NCBI GenBank assembly: GCA_027886175.1
Contig: JAJNNQ010000129.1
Location: 3,596,001 to 3,660,000 of the forward strand
Source of the DNA: Phylloscopus collybita
Lineage: Eukaryota > Chordata > Aves > Passeriformes > Phylloscopidae
Direction: 5' to 3'
DNA length: 64,000 nt
Below the pieces are notes generated by a model. It was not told the DNA's origin. It worked only from the letters and a program-made list of their open reading frames with translations, and ran no database searches. Shown one piece after another: positions 33,898-45,970 of this stretch. Position 1 is the stretch's first letter. Each line of letters begins with the position of its first letter. Position numbers and translations under genes: made by a program.

Positions 33898-35368
33898 GAT
33901 GCAAACGTAATTTGTACTACATGGCTTTCAAAATCATGTTCTTAGGTCATCCTGATTCTGAAAAAAATGTACCACATGAGATGAGAGCATCAGGAAGCCC
34001 ATACTTAACCTGCCTGCCTGATAAGCAAAGCTAAAGCATCCCTTTTGATACTTAAGCATGTATAGCTGTGAGGTGTTCTCCCTTTTATTTACACGAGAGC
34101 CAGGATGAGTGCAGAGGCATTCAGACACCCTGATAACACCCTCATCTTCTGGTGGCCTAAATAAGAAGACAAATAACTGCTCTTTAGCCATCCAGAGAGC
34201 TGATTCCTCACAGATACTGCAACAAGTGCATGCCTGTTTGCTGGATCTGTCTCTCAGACTATGCAGTGCTCATTATCTCCCTCCTACTTCATTTATGGTG
34301 TGGCAAATCTTGCTGCAGTGCTTTCAGGTATTCCTAGCCCAAGCTGTCTGGTTTGTCACACTGCAGAATGTTCTGTTCCTGTCGTGGCATCAAGAGAAGA
34401 GAATATCCATGCCCCAGCATTGGCCCTCTGCATTCACAGCCTTGTGTAACAGCTGAAGTTACCAGGGAAAGAAAGTTTAAAAAGTGTCTCTGCTGTGAAA
34501 AGCTTTGGGCTTTTCTACTGGGACAATTGTCCCTGGGAAAGGGCTTAGCATTAAAGTGTTTAACATTTATGGGGGTTAAAAACAAAGGAAGTGGTAACGT
34601 CTCATATGGCTGCAGTGTTTCTTCCTGGAATATGAGTGCCAGCCCTTATTCCTTATTTACAAAAGGGAAGGTTTCAATTTAAACTGGTTATATTCTTCTT
34701 CAATGAATGAACATCCAGCTGTCATAATCTGATGTGCATTTTGAGACCTTGATCCCTCTGCTTGAGGCATGTTTTTTATACTGAAATCCTTTTCCTTATG
34801 TAAATATTGGGCATTTTAGATTTATTGATTTTGCTTTATTTTCATAATATGAAACAAAATCACTAAGGTTACAGAGGCACCCAATCAAAATATTGCTAAG
34901 TTTGTACTTGTACAAACAATGAGAAATAAAATGCCATATAAATTGTAGGCTTTTAAGCACCCTGTCCAGCCCCTGCAGCTGAGCCAGGATCTGTGATAAT
35001 AATTGAACACTTGGCATTAAATTATCTGGCGCAGTGTTTCAGTGAAGCTGTGGCACATAGAGAACATTGATTTGGGAAGCCCACATGAGATAATATCGTG
35101 AGCTGTTCCATGACTGGACAGTTTATAATTTAGCCTCTTAAGAGTACAAAGAGGTCTCCATGAGGCTTAAAGTTCCTGCTCAGTGGAAAAACTGCTTTTG
35201 CTTGCTCAGCTTTAACTCCTTGGGCAGCTGTGCCACCTCAGGGAAGCTGAACGTGTTTCAGGGGCTCTCTTAGCTTGTTTATGTGCTGATGGCAGACTAT
35301 GTGCTGTAAAGGTCACAGCTAAAGCTACAGTTTCAGCTCTCCAGAGCTTAAATACATTCTAACTGTAT

Positions 35369-35388
35369 CTAACTAACTAACTAACTAA
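35369..35388. repeat. (CTAA)5 microsatellite
   Basis: Five exact copies of CTAA, preceded by related CTAACTGTAT. Plain simple repeat. Confidence 0.9.
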
Positions 35389-38300
35389 TAGGGAGTTTAC
35401 TGCCTGGAAGACAGATCTGTCCCATGAATGAACTGCAGCCCTAAAACCTAGAACCTCTCCCCATGTGGCTCTGGCTGAATTAGAACATCCAGCTCTTTGT
35501 AGCTTTGCAGGGCACAGTGAAAGGCTGTATTTTATGTGGCTGGAGAAGTATGCATTTTACAAGGTGGCAAAATTTAGTTTGCTGCATTTCTTGGCCACTC
35601 TGCAGCATTTCAGAATGGCACATCTTCATCTCAGTGTCTGTAAAGGTCACCAGAGCTGAAAAAAGATGATGCAGATTTTTAGAGAACACTGGATGTTCTA
35701 AGTAGAGAAAGAATATTGTGTGATCAAGCCCTGGAGTCAAATGAACTTGAAGAACTCCTATAATGGTTTTGTCTAAAGAGTATATGAAAATTATTTGACT
35801 GAGCCTATTCAGGGTTTCATTTTCCTCTGTTGCACAAATGGAAGTGCTGTGTCTGCTTCAACAGAGGTTGTTAATCACAGTGTAGCTTTTCTGCAGGAAG
35901 CCATAGTAAAGCAACTGTGTGTTCAGTATGGTTATTTGAGACTCTGTTCTGGGTGTATTTGAGGCTTTGTTCTTGCATGTCTTCTATTCATCTTTTGATG
36001 AATTGAAAGCATTGTAACATGAAAGAAGTAATTTCTGCTGATTTGCTTAAAGAGTGTGACTGCAATATAAGGAGCTGCTCTCAAAGATGTGTTTAGATGT
36101 GTTTAGGCAAAATAGTTTTATCATTCTAACTTGAAAAACCCTAGCGAGGAAGCCACTGTCTGTCAGCAAAGAGAGGAAAACAAACAGTTTCCCAGCAAAG
36201 GATCTGAAACAGCTTCCTTCTGCCCACTGGAGCAGAAGAAGTAGAAGGGAGCAAAGTTCTCCTTCTAGAGTTGGGAAGCAAGACATTAATGAGAATGAAT
36301 CTGACATCAAATTCTTAATACTGAGAGGGCCATCACTTCTCTTTAGAGCTTACCCAGGGTCAGAATTTTATATCTATATCTAACTCTTCTCTATTTTCAG
36401 CTTGTGTAGAAGATGACTTTTTATTCTATTTTTAGTAATGAAGTGGTTGGGTTCTAGTCAAATGTAGCACTTTGAGGCAGTGCTTGTCTACTGAAGTCTT
36501 AAAATATTTTGAAATACTTGATATTTTTCATTTAATGGAAAATGTTATGTTGCAGCGAGTGTTGCTGTGATCCCATTACAGGTATTCATCTCTCCCTGCT
36601 TATGCCTTGAGAGATGTCCTGTTTGTTGTGGGTTTTTTCCCAAGGAACTATGCTAATTGTATTGTAATTGTGGATGCCTCTGCTGAGCAGATAAGTGCAG
36701 ATAACTCTGTTGAGCAGGCAGTAAGAAAGACAAACCAGTAAAAGCACAGTAGACAGCAATGTGTGGTGGCAATGAAGGCATTGATAATTTGCTGACTGGA
36801 AAAGTGTTGTAATGAACCTGTATCAAGGGCAGGAATTGCACTGCTGGTTACAAGCAATGTCTCTATATTGGTGTTATTTAGGGGGGAAGTGAGGTGACTG
36901 CCTCCAGCAGCCTGCAGTTCTCTGCTCTTGACTGGCTCTTTACCTACAGCACCAAACCACAGCACAAGGGCAACATCTTTGGCTTTCCTGGGACACCAAC
37001 AGCAGTGACCTTGGGCACCTGCTCTCTTGAAAGGCACCAGAGGATGCACAAACAAAACTGACTCCATGAATTTCTTCACTGTGCTAATTCAGTTTCCATT
37101 AGGCAACTAATTGAACAAGCTTTGAGTTTCCAAGAGCCTATGGTTATGGCTGGCAGTGTTCTCTTATTAGCCAAGTGATCTTTAGGATTAAATATTCACA
37201 AAGGTAGAATTAGTTTCCACAGTTTGTTTTAGCAGTGGCTTGACTTGAAAATCCTTACATAGAAGGGGGGAATTATTTACCATGGGGGTCTTGCATAGTG
37301 TGACACCAAACACTTTCATTTCTTCTTGTTTGAGTTTTCTTAAACTCATTCCTGAGTCACCACTGGAAGAATCTGAGCTTTTCCTACATAAACAGCACTA
37401 GTGAAATCTCAGCAAGCTTAAGGGAATCCCAGGTGTATCTAATATAACTCCATTTTGTTTCTTCTAATGCTTGATGCCCTGAAGATAATTTTTCAAACTC
37501 TCCTTCTGTGTGTCAGAATGAACAGGTTATATGCAACTAGCAGATTTAATGCAGAAAGCATTGGAACAACTTCTCTGGCTTTCGAAAGTTAAAAGGAGAA
37601 AATTCAGTCAGTACATGTTGTTCCTGTCTTAGCTTTCCAAGCTCCCATTACTTCTACTGGGAGTGCTTTTGTGTGAAACCCCAGCATCAGAGCAGCAGGC
37701 AAACTGCTGCTTCTGCTCCGCAGAGAGGCACCTTTGTGGCCTTTACACAGCAACACTCTGCATGCCCGGCACCTCAGTGTGGAAACTGGAAAATCTAGCA
37801 AATATTAGAGGCCATATCTACTTCATGATTAATTCATTTGCACATAAATCACATTTACCCATAGGGTGTTTCACATTTGTGGGGGTGTTCCAACTGTATG
37901 ACTGCAGCTGTGATAAACAAGGTAAAAGCTGACACAAGCGACCTTGCAGACCGTGGATGATCACAGTCACAGTCTCGTGTGCTTGCAGGAGTTCTCACTT
38001 AGCAGTTGCCATTGTCACTGTTTCTGGTGCTGCCTGTTGACAAACTGTGGCTGCTGCAAGACAGGCCTTGAGACCCCAGACACAGGGAAGGTTAGGCTGG
38101 AGGACTGAGGTGAGCAGTTCTGTGTGTTCGGGGGCGGGCGTGCGAGATATTTTTAAAATAGTGTTTAGAAAACTGTGTGCAACAGGATGGTTTACTTTTC
38201 AGTCCTAGACACTTTAGTGGCTTTGATTTCCATTCCCTCTAATGAGTCAGATAAATAAACTCCCAGTTCCAAGTAATGTAATTAAATATGGAAAATGCAG

Positions 38301-40392
38301 GATCTCCAGGCTCAGGAGTGTAAAAAATTCGTATGGAAACAAAATCCCTCAGAAATGGGATGGGATAAATCCTCTCTCCAAGTTGTTCTGCAGCAGACAC
38401 TGCAAGAGCCCTGTGTGCACTTGGAGTTGTGCCCTGGCCCATGACCTCACTGTTACAGTATTAGGCACCCTAAGCAGGAGGAAATGCTCAACTCTGCTTC
38501 AAGGGAAAAGCACATTATGAGCTCTCTAACTTTTTCAACAATTCCTTTATACTCTCATATACTCTCATGTAAAGACCTTTTATTTTTCACTCTGATCACA
38601 AGAAGTCTTTCTTATTTTGTAATTAATATTGTCCCTTAGTAATACTCAAAATGCAAACTGAGACCCTTTATCCCCTGTCTCAAGTTTCCTTTTCCTCCTC
38701 AGTGAATCTCCTTGAACCACAAGGCAAACAATATCTTGAAGAAACAACATCAAATTGAAACAAATACATTTTCAGCTGATTTTTAAATTAGAAGTTCAGA
38801 AAGGAAGATGAGTGATGGCTGTTTTTGAGGCCTGCCTGGGATGCTTCTCCATCCTCCTCTCCCAATGACCTGTGCAGCCAAGCCTCAGATAGCAGGACAA
38901 GTTCTGAGTGTACACCAAGTGCTCACAATGTAGGACAGGCTTTTATTGATTCAAGTAATGTTTATAGTCCTCTTTCCTTCAAGGACTGCCCATATGAGAA
39001 AAAGTTTATATGAAAGGCAAAAACAGTTGCAGCAGAGATCTACAATTTGGTGCTGAATGGAAGTCCTCAATGAAAATATAGCTAACAGGCAACAATATTC
39101 CTTTTTCCCTGGTTCAAGCACAGACATGCCACTCTGCACACCTTTTTTCATGGCTAAAACTGCAAATCCATTTTCATGGATTGTGAGCCAAATGATTTAA
39201 ACACAGTCATTTGTGTGAGTCCTGCTGGCAGTATGTGGGAGCAGTGCAGAAATCCACACATCCCGTGGTTGAGGACCACTGTAAATGTTTCAGCTTGGGA
39301 CTGAAACTACAGCTGAGCTCTCAGTGTTCAAAGGTATTGCACGGGCTCAGTCTAGACTGACAAATTACAGCACTGCATTGAGCTGTAATGAGAATTTGCA
39401 CAACATAAAGTGCAGAGCAGAAGTCTCTATTCTGCCCCTGTAAGTGGCACCGGTGTGAAGGGCTCACAAACGAGTCTTGATGACTGCACCTCTGCTGCCT
39501 TGTGCAGCCAGACTGAACAAGTGCAGGCTGACCAAAGGACAGCCCTGAAGAGCAGGGCCGTGCAAACCACATGGCATTTGCACATCTCTTTGTCTGGAAA
39601 TTTCAAATCCATGGGCTGGTTGGTTTTAAAATGAGATTCGGTTTTCCTACAAATACAGGTTCCCAGTGGAAAAGGGATCTGAAGTGTTAAATTAGACACA
39701 AAAGAAGTCTGGATTGCATTCTTCTCCTCAGGTTTTTTGGTTGTGCCTTTCTTTTTTCATGGTCTCACTATATTTCTTGTCGTCCACTGTTTTGTCTTTT
39801 TTATGTTTTTTCAACAGTCTTCCCTAAGAACATTGTAACATCCAAGTCTTCATATTTATTCGTATTTTCAAACGGCAATGTTTAAATGAGATTTATATTC
39901 TACAGGAATAATTTGCCCATTCCTGTACAATATTCCTGTTTATGAAAACAAGCACTAACCCAGTTAAGTTTTAAACAGAAAAGTAAACTGATTTTTCTTT
40001 CTTTCCACTTTCTTTCTTTCCATGGTTTAGATTGCAACTGAGGTTGCATTGCCCAATTGCCTTTATGGCATTGTGCACATTTTTAACAAATTATCTTAAT
40101 GTTATATTTATGTGCAAATATGCCTAGACTACTAATTGTTATCAGCTGTTGATAAAAAAAGATTCCTTCAGTACCACAGCAAGACCTGCTGTAAAATCTC
40201 TAAAGAATGCACAGGAATAAAAATCAGCACAGAGCACACAGTTCTCCTTTGTGCTTGGTGCTCTGCCATGTAGAAGACCTAATTCCTGAATTGACTATAA
40301 ATATTTTTTGATATGTAAATATTATTCTGCTGAGCTACAGGAACTACCACACTTGCTATTGCTGTTTATTTTTTTTAGCTCTTTCTGAAAGT

Positions 40393-40427
40393 AAAAAAAA
40401 AAAAAAAAAGAAAAAAGAAAAAAAAAA
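40393..40427. repeat. A-rich tract
   Basis: A17, then A-rich sequence broken by single G residues. No SINE or processed-gene body was recognised next to it. Confidence 0.85.
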
Positions 40428-40871
40428 TTAAAGACAGGCAAAAACAAAGAAATATCCTGACCTTAGGAACCTTCAGGAGGTGTAGGAGAGGAAGAGCAGA
40501 GTTGAAGTTTATGAAATTGTTCCATTAATACTCGCTGATTTCGTTTTCACTCTTAAACTCTAGAGCATCTTCACAAATGTAAACCTCATGACTGACACAA
40601 AACTGCTGATAAAGTAATCAGTGTCTTTAGCATAATTTGTATAATGTTCTATTAACATATGCTCAGGAGCTACTCTGTTCTCTTGTCAATTGTTGATGTA
40701 TTATTTGGTAAAACTTAACAGGGGCTTCTGATTACTGCTTAATGTTGCAATATATTGGGCCAAACATTTGCTACTGACAGTCAAATACTTTTCTGAGAGA
40801 GAGAAAGAGAGCAAACGAGATAGTGAGAGCTCAAGGGTGAGAGCTATGCCCTTCTAGCAGGACTGTTTCTG

Positions 40872-40923
40872 CAGCTGTTGTGTACATTAATCCAGAGAGC
40901 AGATCTCCCTGCACTAAATATAG
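40872..40923 (-). promoter_or_regulatory. Candidate muscle element: E-box plus perfect MEF2 site (TATA-like on the minus strand)
   Basis: CTAAATATAG at 40914-40923 fits the MEF2 consensus YTAWWWWTAR fully. Read on the minus strand it is CTATATTTAG, which can also act as a TATA-like box facing MYPN. CAGCTG, a MyoD-type E-box, is 36 bases away at 40872-40877. Two similar words (TGACCCCCGTGG and TGACCCCCATAG on the minus strand) flank an AT-rich spacer just upstream. The spot is 7.7 kb 5' of the MYPN ATG exon. The link to MYPN is inference; single sites like these also occur by chance. Confidence 0.35.
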
Positions 40924-41698
40924 CCACGGGGGTCATTTTACATGACAGAATAAATAATTAAATAAATAGAAAGCATTTAACTATGGGGGTCACATTAAAT
41001 TAGGTTTGATTTTGCTTAAGAAGGAATTCCAAATTACGGCATACTGGTTTAAGGCAGAATACAAGAGTGTAAATATTTCACTCCTCTATTATTTCATGAA
41101 GGGAAGATGAGCAGGAAGAGGAAACAGTCCCAGCAAGGAACTTTTCAGGTCATTAGAATCTTGTTGACTCTTTAGAAGAGTCAGACTGGCTCCGAGGGAT
41201 TTTGAGAACCCCACCAATGCTATTCAGGTCCTTTATAACGCCGCAGAATGCTGTTTCTCTTTCACTGCAATGCATATACCTCATAATCTAAGTCAGTTTA
41301 AGAAGTATTTTTGTTCCCTGTATATGCCTTACCAGCTAAAATTAGCATTCAAATACACATGCTTATCAAACCCTTCTGCTACACTCTGCAAAATCAAAAC
41401 ACAGACCGATCTGAAATTGAGGGATTACCTTTTTTAATTCCTCCAGATGTTGCTGCCCAGCCCTGGCAGTGAGTAGCGCTGACAGTTATCCAGAAGTGTG
41501 AGATTAAAGTTAAGGAAGCCAGGGGATTCTTCGAGTCCTCAGGAACAGAAACAGCTAGGAGTCCATACAGTGAAGGAAGTTAACCTTGGTTATTGTGAGG
41601 ATGGCTGTAAGGAGCTGGACAACCTGTCACCACCGGAGCATTTGTCAGTTTGCAGGTCCCAAGTTATTTTGAGCAGCGTAAACCATGTGCCCGCGGAG

Positions 41699-41714
41699 CA
41701 TTCCACCTCATTGG
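41699..41714. promoter_or_regulatory. Candidate TEAD (M-CAT) site with inverted CCAAT box
   Basis: CATTCCA at 41699-41705 matches the TEAD/M-CAT motif used in many muscle promoters; ATTGG at 41710-41714 is an inverted CCAAT box. The surrounding 41.66-41.85 kb is richer in CpG than its neighbours. On the minus strand it lies about 0.8 kb upstream of the MEF2/TATA-like site at 40.9 kb. Confidence 0.25.
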
Positions 41715-42751
41715 ACAGGGAATCCACGGCTCCCACAGCACCCATGGGCGCCCAACGCCTTCTCCTCGCTCATGCAACGGCCCCTAGGGATGCATTTGTG
41801 GGTTTTGCTGATTCACCCAAGAGGCTCCGGAGTGGCATTGTATCACTCTTGGCAGCTGTTTAACACGTCAGCCTTTTCAAATTACTAGTTATGGCTCTTT
41901 CGTTAGGTTTCGATCAGAACTCCAAGGTTACCATCACAGGGAAACCCATCAGCTGGCAACAACATAAAAGTTTTGCAATTCCAAAGGCAAACTCAGAAAA
42001 TGTGTGATTTAAACAGTAAAATATTCCTGACTTCTTTGGAGTGCTCAGTTTAATAGACACAGTGAAACGGTGCAGAAATCCTTCAGGATGACCTGTACCT
42101 ACAGATGCTCAGAAAGCTAGAACTTTTACATTTGTTATTGAATGCACAGAAATGAACTGTTGGAGGAAAAGCAATTAAATGAGGCAATCAAAACTAAGCT
42201 GTAAATAAAACTAAGAAAGAAACATAGGTGGAATAACTTCAACACACTTGAACGAGTACACAGAGAAACCCTGTTACTGAATAGAATTTCATTGCTTAAC
42301 ACCTTGACTGGCTAAAACCTGTCACATCACCTGGTAAACACAGAGACAAGATTTTCATTTCTGCTCTTCCTACACAAAAAGTGGTCTGTAATTTTAAACA
42401 GTTCATCATGCTGCTCGATTGTTGATATTTTATTAAAAATGCTTGTCACGATTCTGATTTTAAAAGATTACTAAAATATTATGCATTTATGATGGGGAAT
42501 TGATATATAAGCCTTTTAATAGCTAATGATGTAAGAGCTGGCTTCTTGACCTTCTCTCAAGACCCAGATCTCTCAAAACATTATCAAGTGAGCACATGTG
42601 CTAGAAAAGGAGTTCCTCTGTGGAATGTAGCTCTTCAGAAAGTTATTTTATGAGTCGTAACAATATGAAAAGTCAGAGGGAAAGGCAATTCTTTCATGTA
42701 AAATTTCCTGATGCATTGCAGATACTTTTCTATTATTTCTCTCTCTTTTTG

Positions 42752-42930
42752 TGTCGTGGTTTAACCGCAGCTGGTAAAAAAACCCCACACAGCTGCTCAT
42801 TCCCAACCCCTGGTGGGATGGGGGAGACAATCCGAAGAGTGAAAGTGAGGAAACTTATGGACTCAGATAAAGGCAGTTTAATAAATGGAACCAAAGTTGT
42901 GCACACAAGCAAATAAAAGCAAGGATTTCA
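42752..42930 (-). mobile_element. Solo LTR of an avian endogenous retrovirus, 3' part
   Basis: On the minus strand this ends ...GGGTTAAACCACGACA-like (here GCGGTTAAACCACGACA). It contains the polyadenylation-type region (TTTATTAAACTGCC) and a CTCCCCCATCCCACC word, as I recall for a common avian LTR family. It is separated from its other part (45561-45970) by a CR1 insertion. Only LTR sequence is present, with no viral genes. The family name was not assigned. Confidence 0.7.
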
Positions 42931-45560
42931 CATAGAATCACAGAGTAAGCAGAGTTGGAAGGGGCCCATAAAGATCACGAAGTCCAATTCCTGGTCCTGC
43001 ACAGGACCATCCCCAAGAGTCATGTGCCAGAGAGCATTGTCCAAACACTGCTTGGGGCTCTGACCACTCCCCTGGGATCCTGTTCCGGAGTCCAGCCACC
43101 CTCTGGGTCAAGACCCTTTTTCTAAAATCCAGCCTGGCACAGCTTCAGTCCATTTGCCCAGGTCCTGTCACTGGTCACCACAGAGGAAAGATGGTTGCCC
43201 TCTCACAGGTTCAGAATCCAGCACTTTCCCCTGTTGAACTGCATATGGTTGATGATTGCCCAGTCCTCTAATCTGTCAAGGTCTCTCTGCAAGGCCTCCC
43301 TGCTTTCAACAGTGTCAGCAGCTCCTCCTGGCTTTTCTATCATCTGTAAACTTGCTCAGTATCCCTTCCAGTCCTGTGTCTAAGTAATTTGTGAAGATGT
43401 TGAAGAACACAGGGCCGAGGACAGAGCCCTGTGGAACCCCACTAGTGACAGGTCACCAGTCTGATGTCTTCCTCATTTACTGTCACCCTTTTCACCTGAC
43501 CTGTGAGCTGGTTGTTCACCCATCCCATAATGTGTCTGTGGGATGGACATTTTGTCCAGAAGGATCCTGGGAGAGACAGTATCAAAATTTCAGATTTACT
43601 GAAATCCAGAAAGATTACATCAACAGGCTTCCCTTGATCAACTTGGTGGGCTATCTTGTCAGAAAAGGGAATCAGGTTTGATAAGTAGGACTTCTTTCTC
43701 ATGAAACTGTGCTGGCTGTGACCAGTGCATTCTTTCAGGTGTTTTTCAATGTCTCCCAGAATAATCTTCTCCATGACACTGCCAGGCACTGAAGTGACAC
43801 TGACAGGATTAGTTTCCAGGGTCCTCTTTCTTGCCCTTCTTGAAAACTGGGACAACATTTGCCAGCTTCCAGTTAGCTGGGATTCCCAACACAGCTCAAA
43901 ACTCCTAGAGAGGGGCTTTGTGAATACAAAGTCCTTTGTGGATTCTTGGATGAATCCCATCAGGCCCCGTGGATTTGTAGGGATCCAACTGGAGCAGCAG
44001 ATCCTGCACAGTTTCAGGGTCTGCTAGGAGTTGATCATTCTCTCAGTCATGGTCCTCCAGCTTGGTCCATCATCCGTGTTGAAGACAAAGGCAAAGAATG
44101 TGTTAAACAGCCTTCCTTGTCCATGGCCCTGTTTGTGAGGTGACCATCCTCATCCTGGTAGAAGCTGCTGTTATTTGTACACTGCCTCTTGCCATTATTA
44201 TGTTTGAAAAAAACTCCTTTTTATTGCCCCCTACAGTTCTGTCACCTTCAGCTCTAGTTGAGCTTTGGCATCATGTATTTCATCCTTACATGGCAAGCAA
44301 CATATCTGCATTCTCCCCATGTCTCCTGGCTTTGCTTCCACTAGGCATACACCTGCCTTTTTTGCCTTATTTCCAAGAGATGATTCCTGTTCAGCCAAGC
44401 TGGCCTTCTGCCTCACCAGCCTGACTTCCAACATTTGGGAGTTGCTGTTCCTGTGCACTTAGGAGGTGATGTGTAAAAAGTGACCAGCACTGATGGACCC
44501 CAGCACCTGGAAAAATATATTCCCAGGGCACCTTGCTTACTAATTCCCTGAACAGCTTGAAGTTTGCTCTGCTCGTGCCTAGGGTTGAAGTCCTGCTGGC
44601 ACTTTTCCTCCTGTCAACAGAGATTTTAAACTCAATCACTTCATGGTCACTGTGGCCAAGACAGCCCCAGTCCCCACTTTGCTCACAAGATCCTCTCTGT
44701 TGACAAGCAGCAGGTCAATGAGGGCATCTTTCCGAGTTGGCTTCCTTAGGACCTGTTCCATAAAGTTGTCATCCAGGATTTTTAGGAATTTTCTGGCCCA
44801 GGTTGTACCAGTTAATTTCTGGCAAGTAAAAGTCCCCCATAAGGACACAGGCATTTGACTTGGAAGCGTCCCTTCCATGCTCAAAGAAAAATTTGTCAGT
44901 ACCATTGTCCTGCATAGGAGGTCTGTAGTAGACTCCCACGATGACATCCATGTTACTTGTTTGCCCCTCATTTTTATCCTGAGGCTCTCAGCTGTGCCCT
45001 TGCCAGCTGTGAGCTTCATGCATTCTAACCCTTCTATTCCATAGAGTGCACCCCTCTGCCTCTTCTGCCCTGTCTCTCCCACCTGAAGAGCCCATAACCA
45101 TCCAACAGGGAATTCCAGGCACAAGACTCGTCACACCAGGTTTCACTCATACAATGATGTCAAACTCTGGGACTGGGCCAAAGCCTGGAGCTGCTCTTGT
45201 TTGTTCTTGGTACCATGTGCATTAGTGTAGAAACATTTCAGGCGTGGTACTTTGTAGCCAACACCTTGTGAAGCAGATTGAGGGATCTGTAAGTGCTTGT
45301 TTCCTCAAGTTTTGGCACAGCATCCCATCCCTCGGCACTGGCGAGCCTGGTTATGTTCCTTTCCCTCTTCCAAGGTGATTTAAAGCTCTGTCAATGAGCC
45401 TGCTAGCTCCTGTGCTAGAGCTCCTTTTCCACTCAGAGACTGGTGCACCCAGTCAGGTGTCAGAGTAGACCAGCTGTTGAGTAGATCTTCCCATGGTTAA
45501 CAACCCCCAAATTTTTCCACTGAGAGCCATTCATTGGCACTGATGCATCTGCCTGTTCCT
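42931..45560 (-). mobile_element. CR1 LINE, 5'-truncated and decayed, inserted into the LTR
   Basis: The 3' end (left side) shows the CR1 hallmark: GGGCCCCTTCCAACTC, then CTGTGATTCTATG on the minus strand. Upstream are reverse-transcriptase remnants (KPVDVIFLDFSK at about 43.6 kb; MGWVNNQLTGQVKRVTVN nearby) and endonuclease remnants (VGVYYRPP and VLMGDFYLPEINW at about 44.8-44.95 kb; PTRKDALIDLLLVNRED beyond). Stops and frameshifts break both, so it cannot move. The six-base word ATTTCA occurs at both junctions (42925-42930 and 45561-45566), consistent with a target-site duplication. At 2.6 kb it is shorter than a full CR1. Confidence 0.9.
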
Positions 45561-45970
45561 ATTTCATTCCCCATTTTCCATGGTGGGGCAGGTGTTCATC
45601 CATCTCCAGGAGAGCAGGAGCCCATCCCATGTAATGGTGACATGGGAAGACAAAACTCCATGACTCTGAACGTCCCCAGAATGTCCTTCTCCTCCCCCAG
45701 CTCTGTGTGCTGAGCATGGCCCCACATGGTCTGGGGTGTCCCTTGGGTCACTTGGGGTCAGCTGTCCTGGCTGTGTCCCCTCCCAGCTCCTTGTGCCCCC
45801 CAGCCCCTCGCTGGTGGGGTTGGGTGAGGCCAGAGGAGGCCTTGGCTCTGTGTAAGCTCTGCTCAGCACTGACCCAAACATCCCTGTGCTACCAGCACTG
45901 CTTCCAGCACAAACCCAAAGCACAGCTACTGTGGAAAAAACCTTAACTTACCCCAGCAAAAACCAGCACA
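45561..45970 (-). mobile_element. Solo LTR of an avian endogenous retrovirus, 5' part
   Basis: On the minus strand it opens TGTGCTGGTTTTTGCTGGGG and continues through the words AGCACAGGGATGTTT, GGGACACAGCC and CAGCTGACCCCAAGTGACC, matching my recollection of an avian LTR. Together with 42752-42930 it gives about 583 bp. The promoter TATA region of that family appears decayed (GCTCAGCACACAGAGC). No viral genes lie beside it. The flanking duplication expected for an LTR was not seen. Confidence 0.7.

Larger units (their letters stand above)
33195..42751. other. 5' flank and intron 1 of MYPN, part 1
   Basis: 9.6 kb with no coding exon. It should include intron 1 of MYPN and possibly its untranslated first exon. 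It holds the 33-bp duplication, a (CTAA)5 run at 35369-35388, an A-rich tract at 40393-40427, a GA-rich patch at about 40796-40812, and the candidate muscle elements at 40.9 and 41.7 kb. No donor strong enough to define exon 1 was found. Confidence 0.7.

Noticed and set aside
43442..45124. Minus-strand open frames with reverse-transcriptase and endonuclease resemblance as possible host genes
   Set aside because: They belong to the decayed CR1 LINE, with interrupting stops and the CR1 3' end in place.
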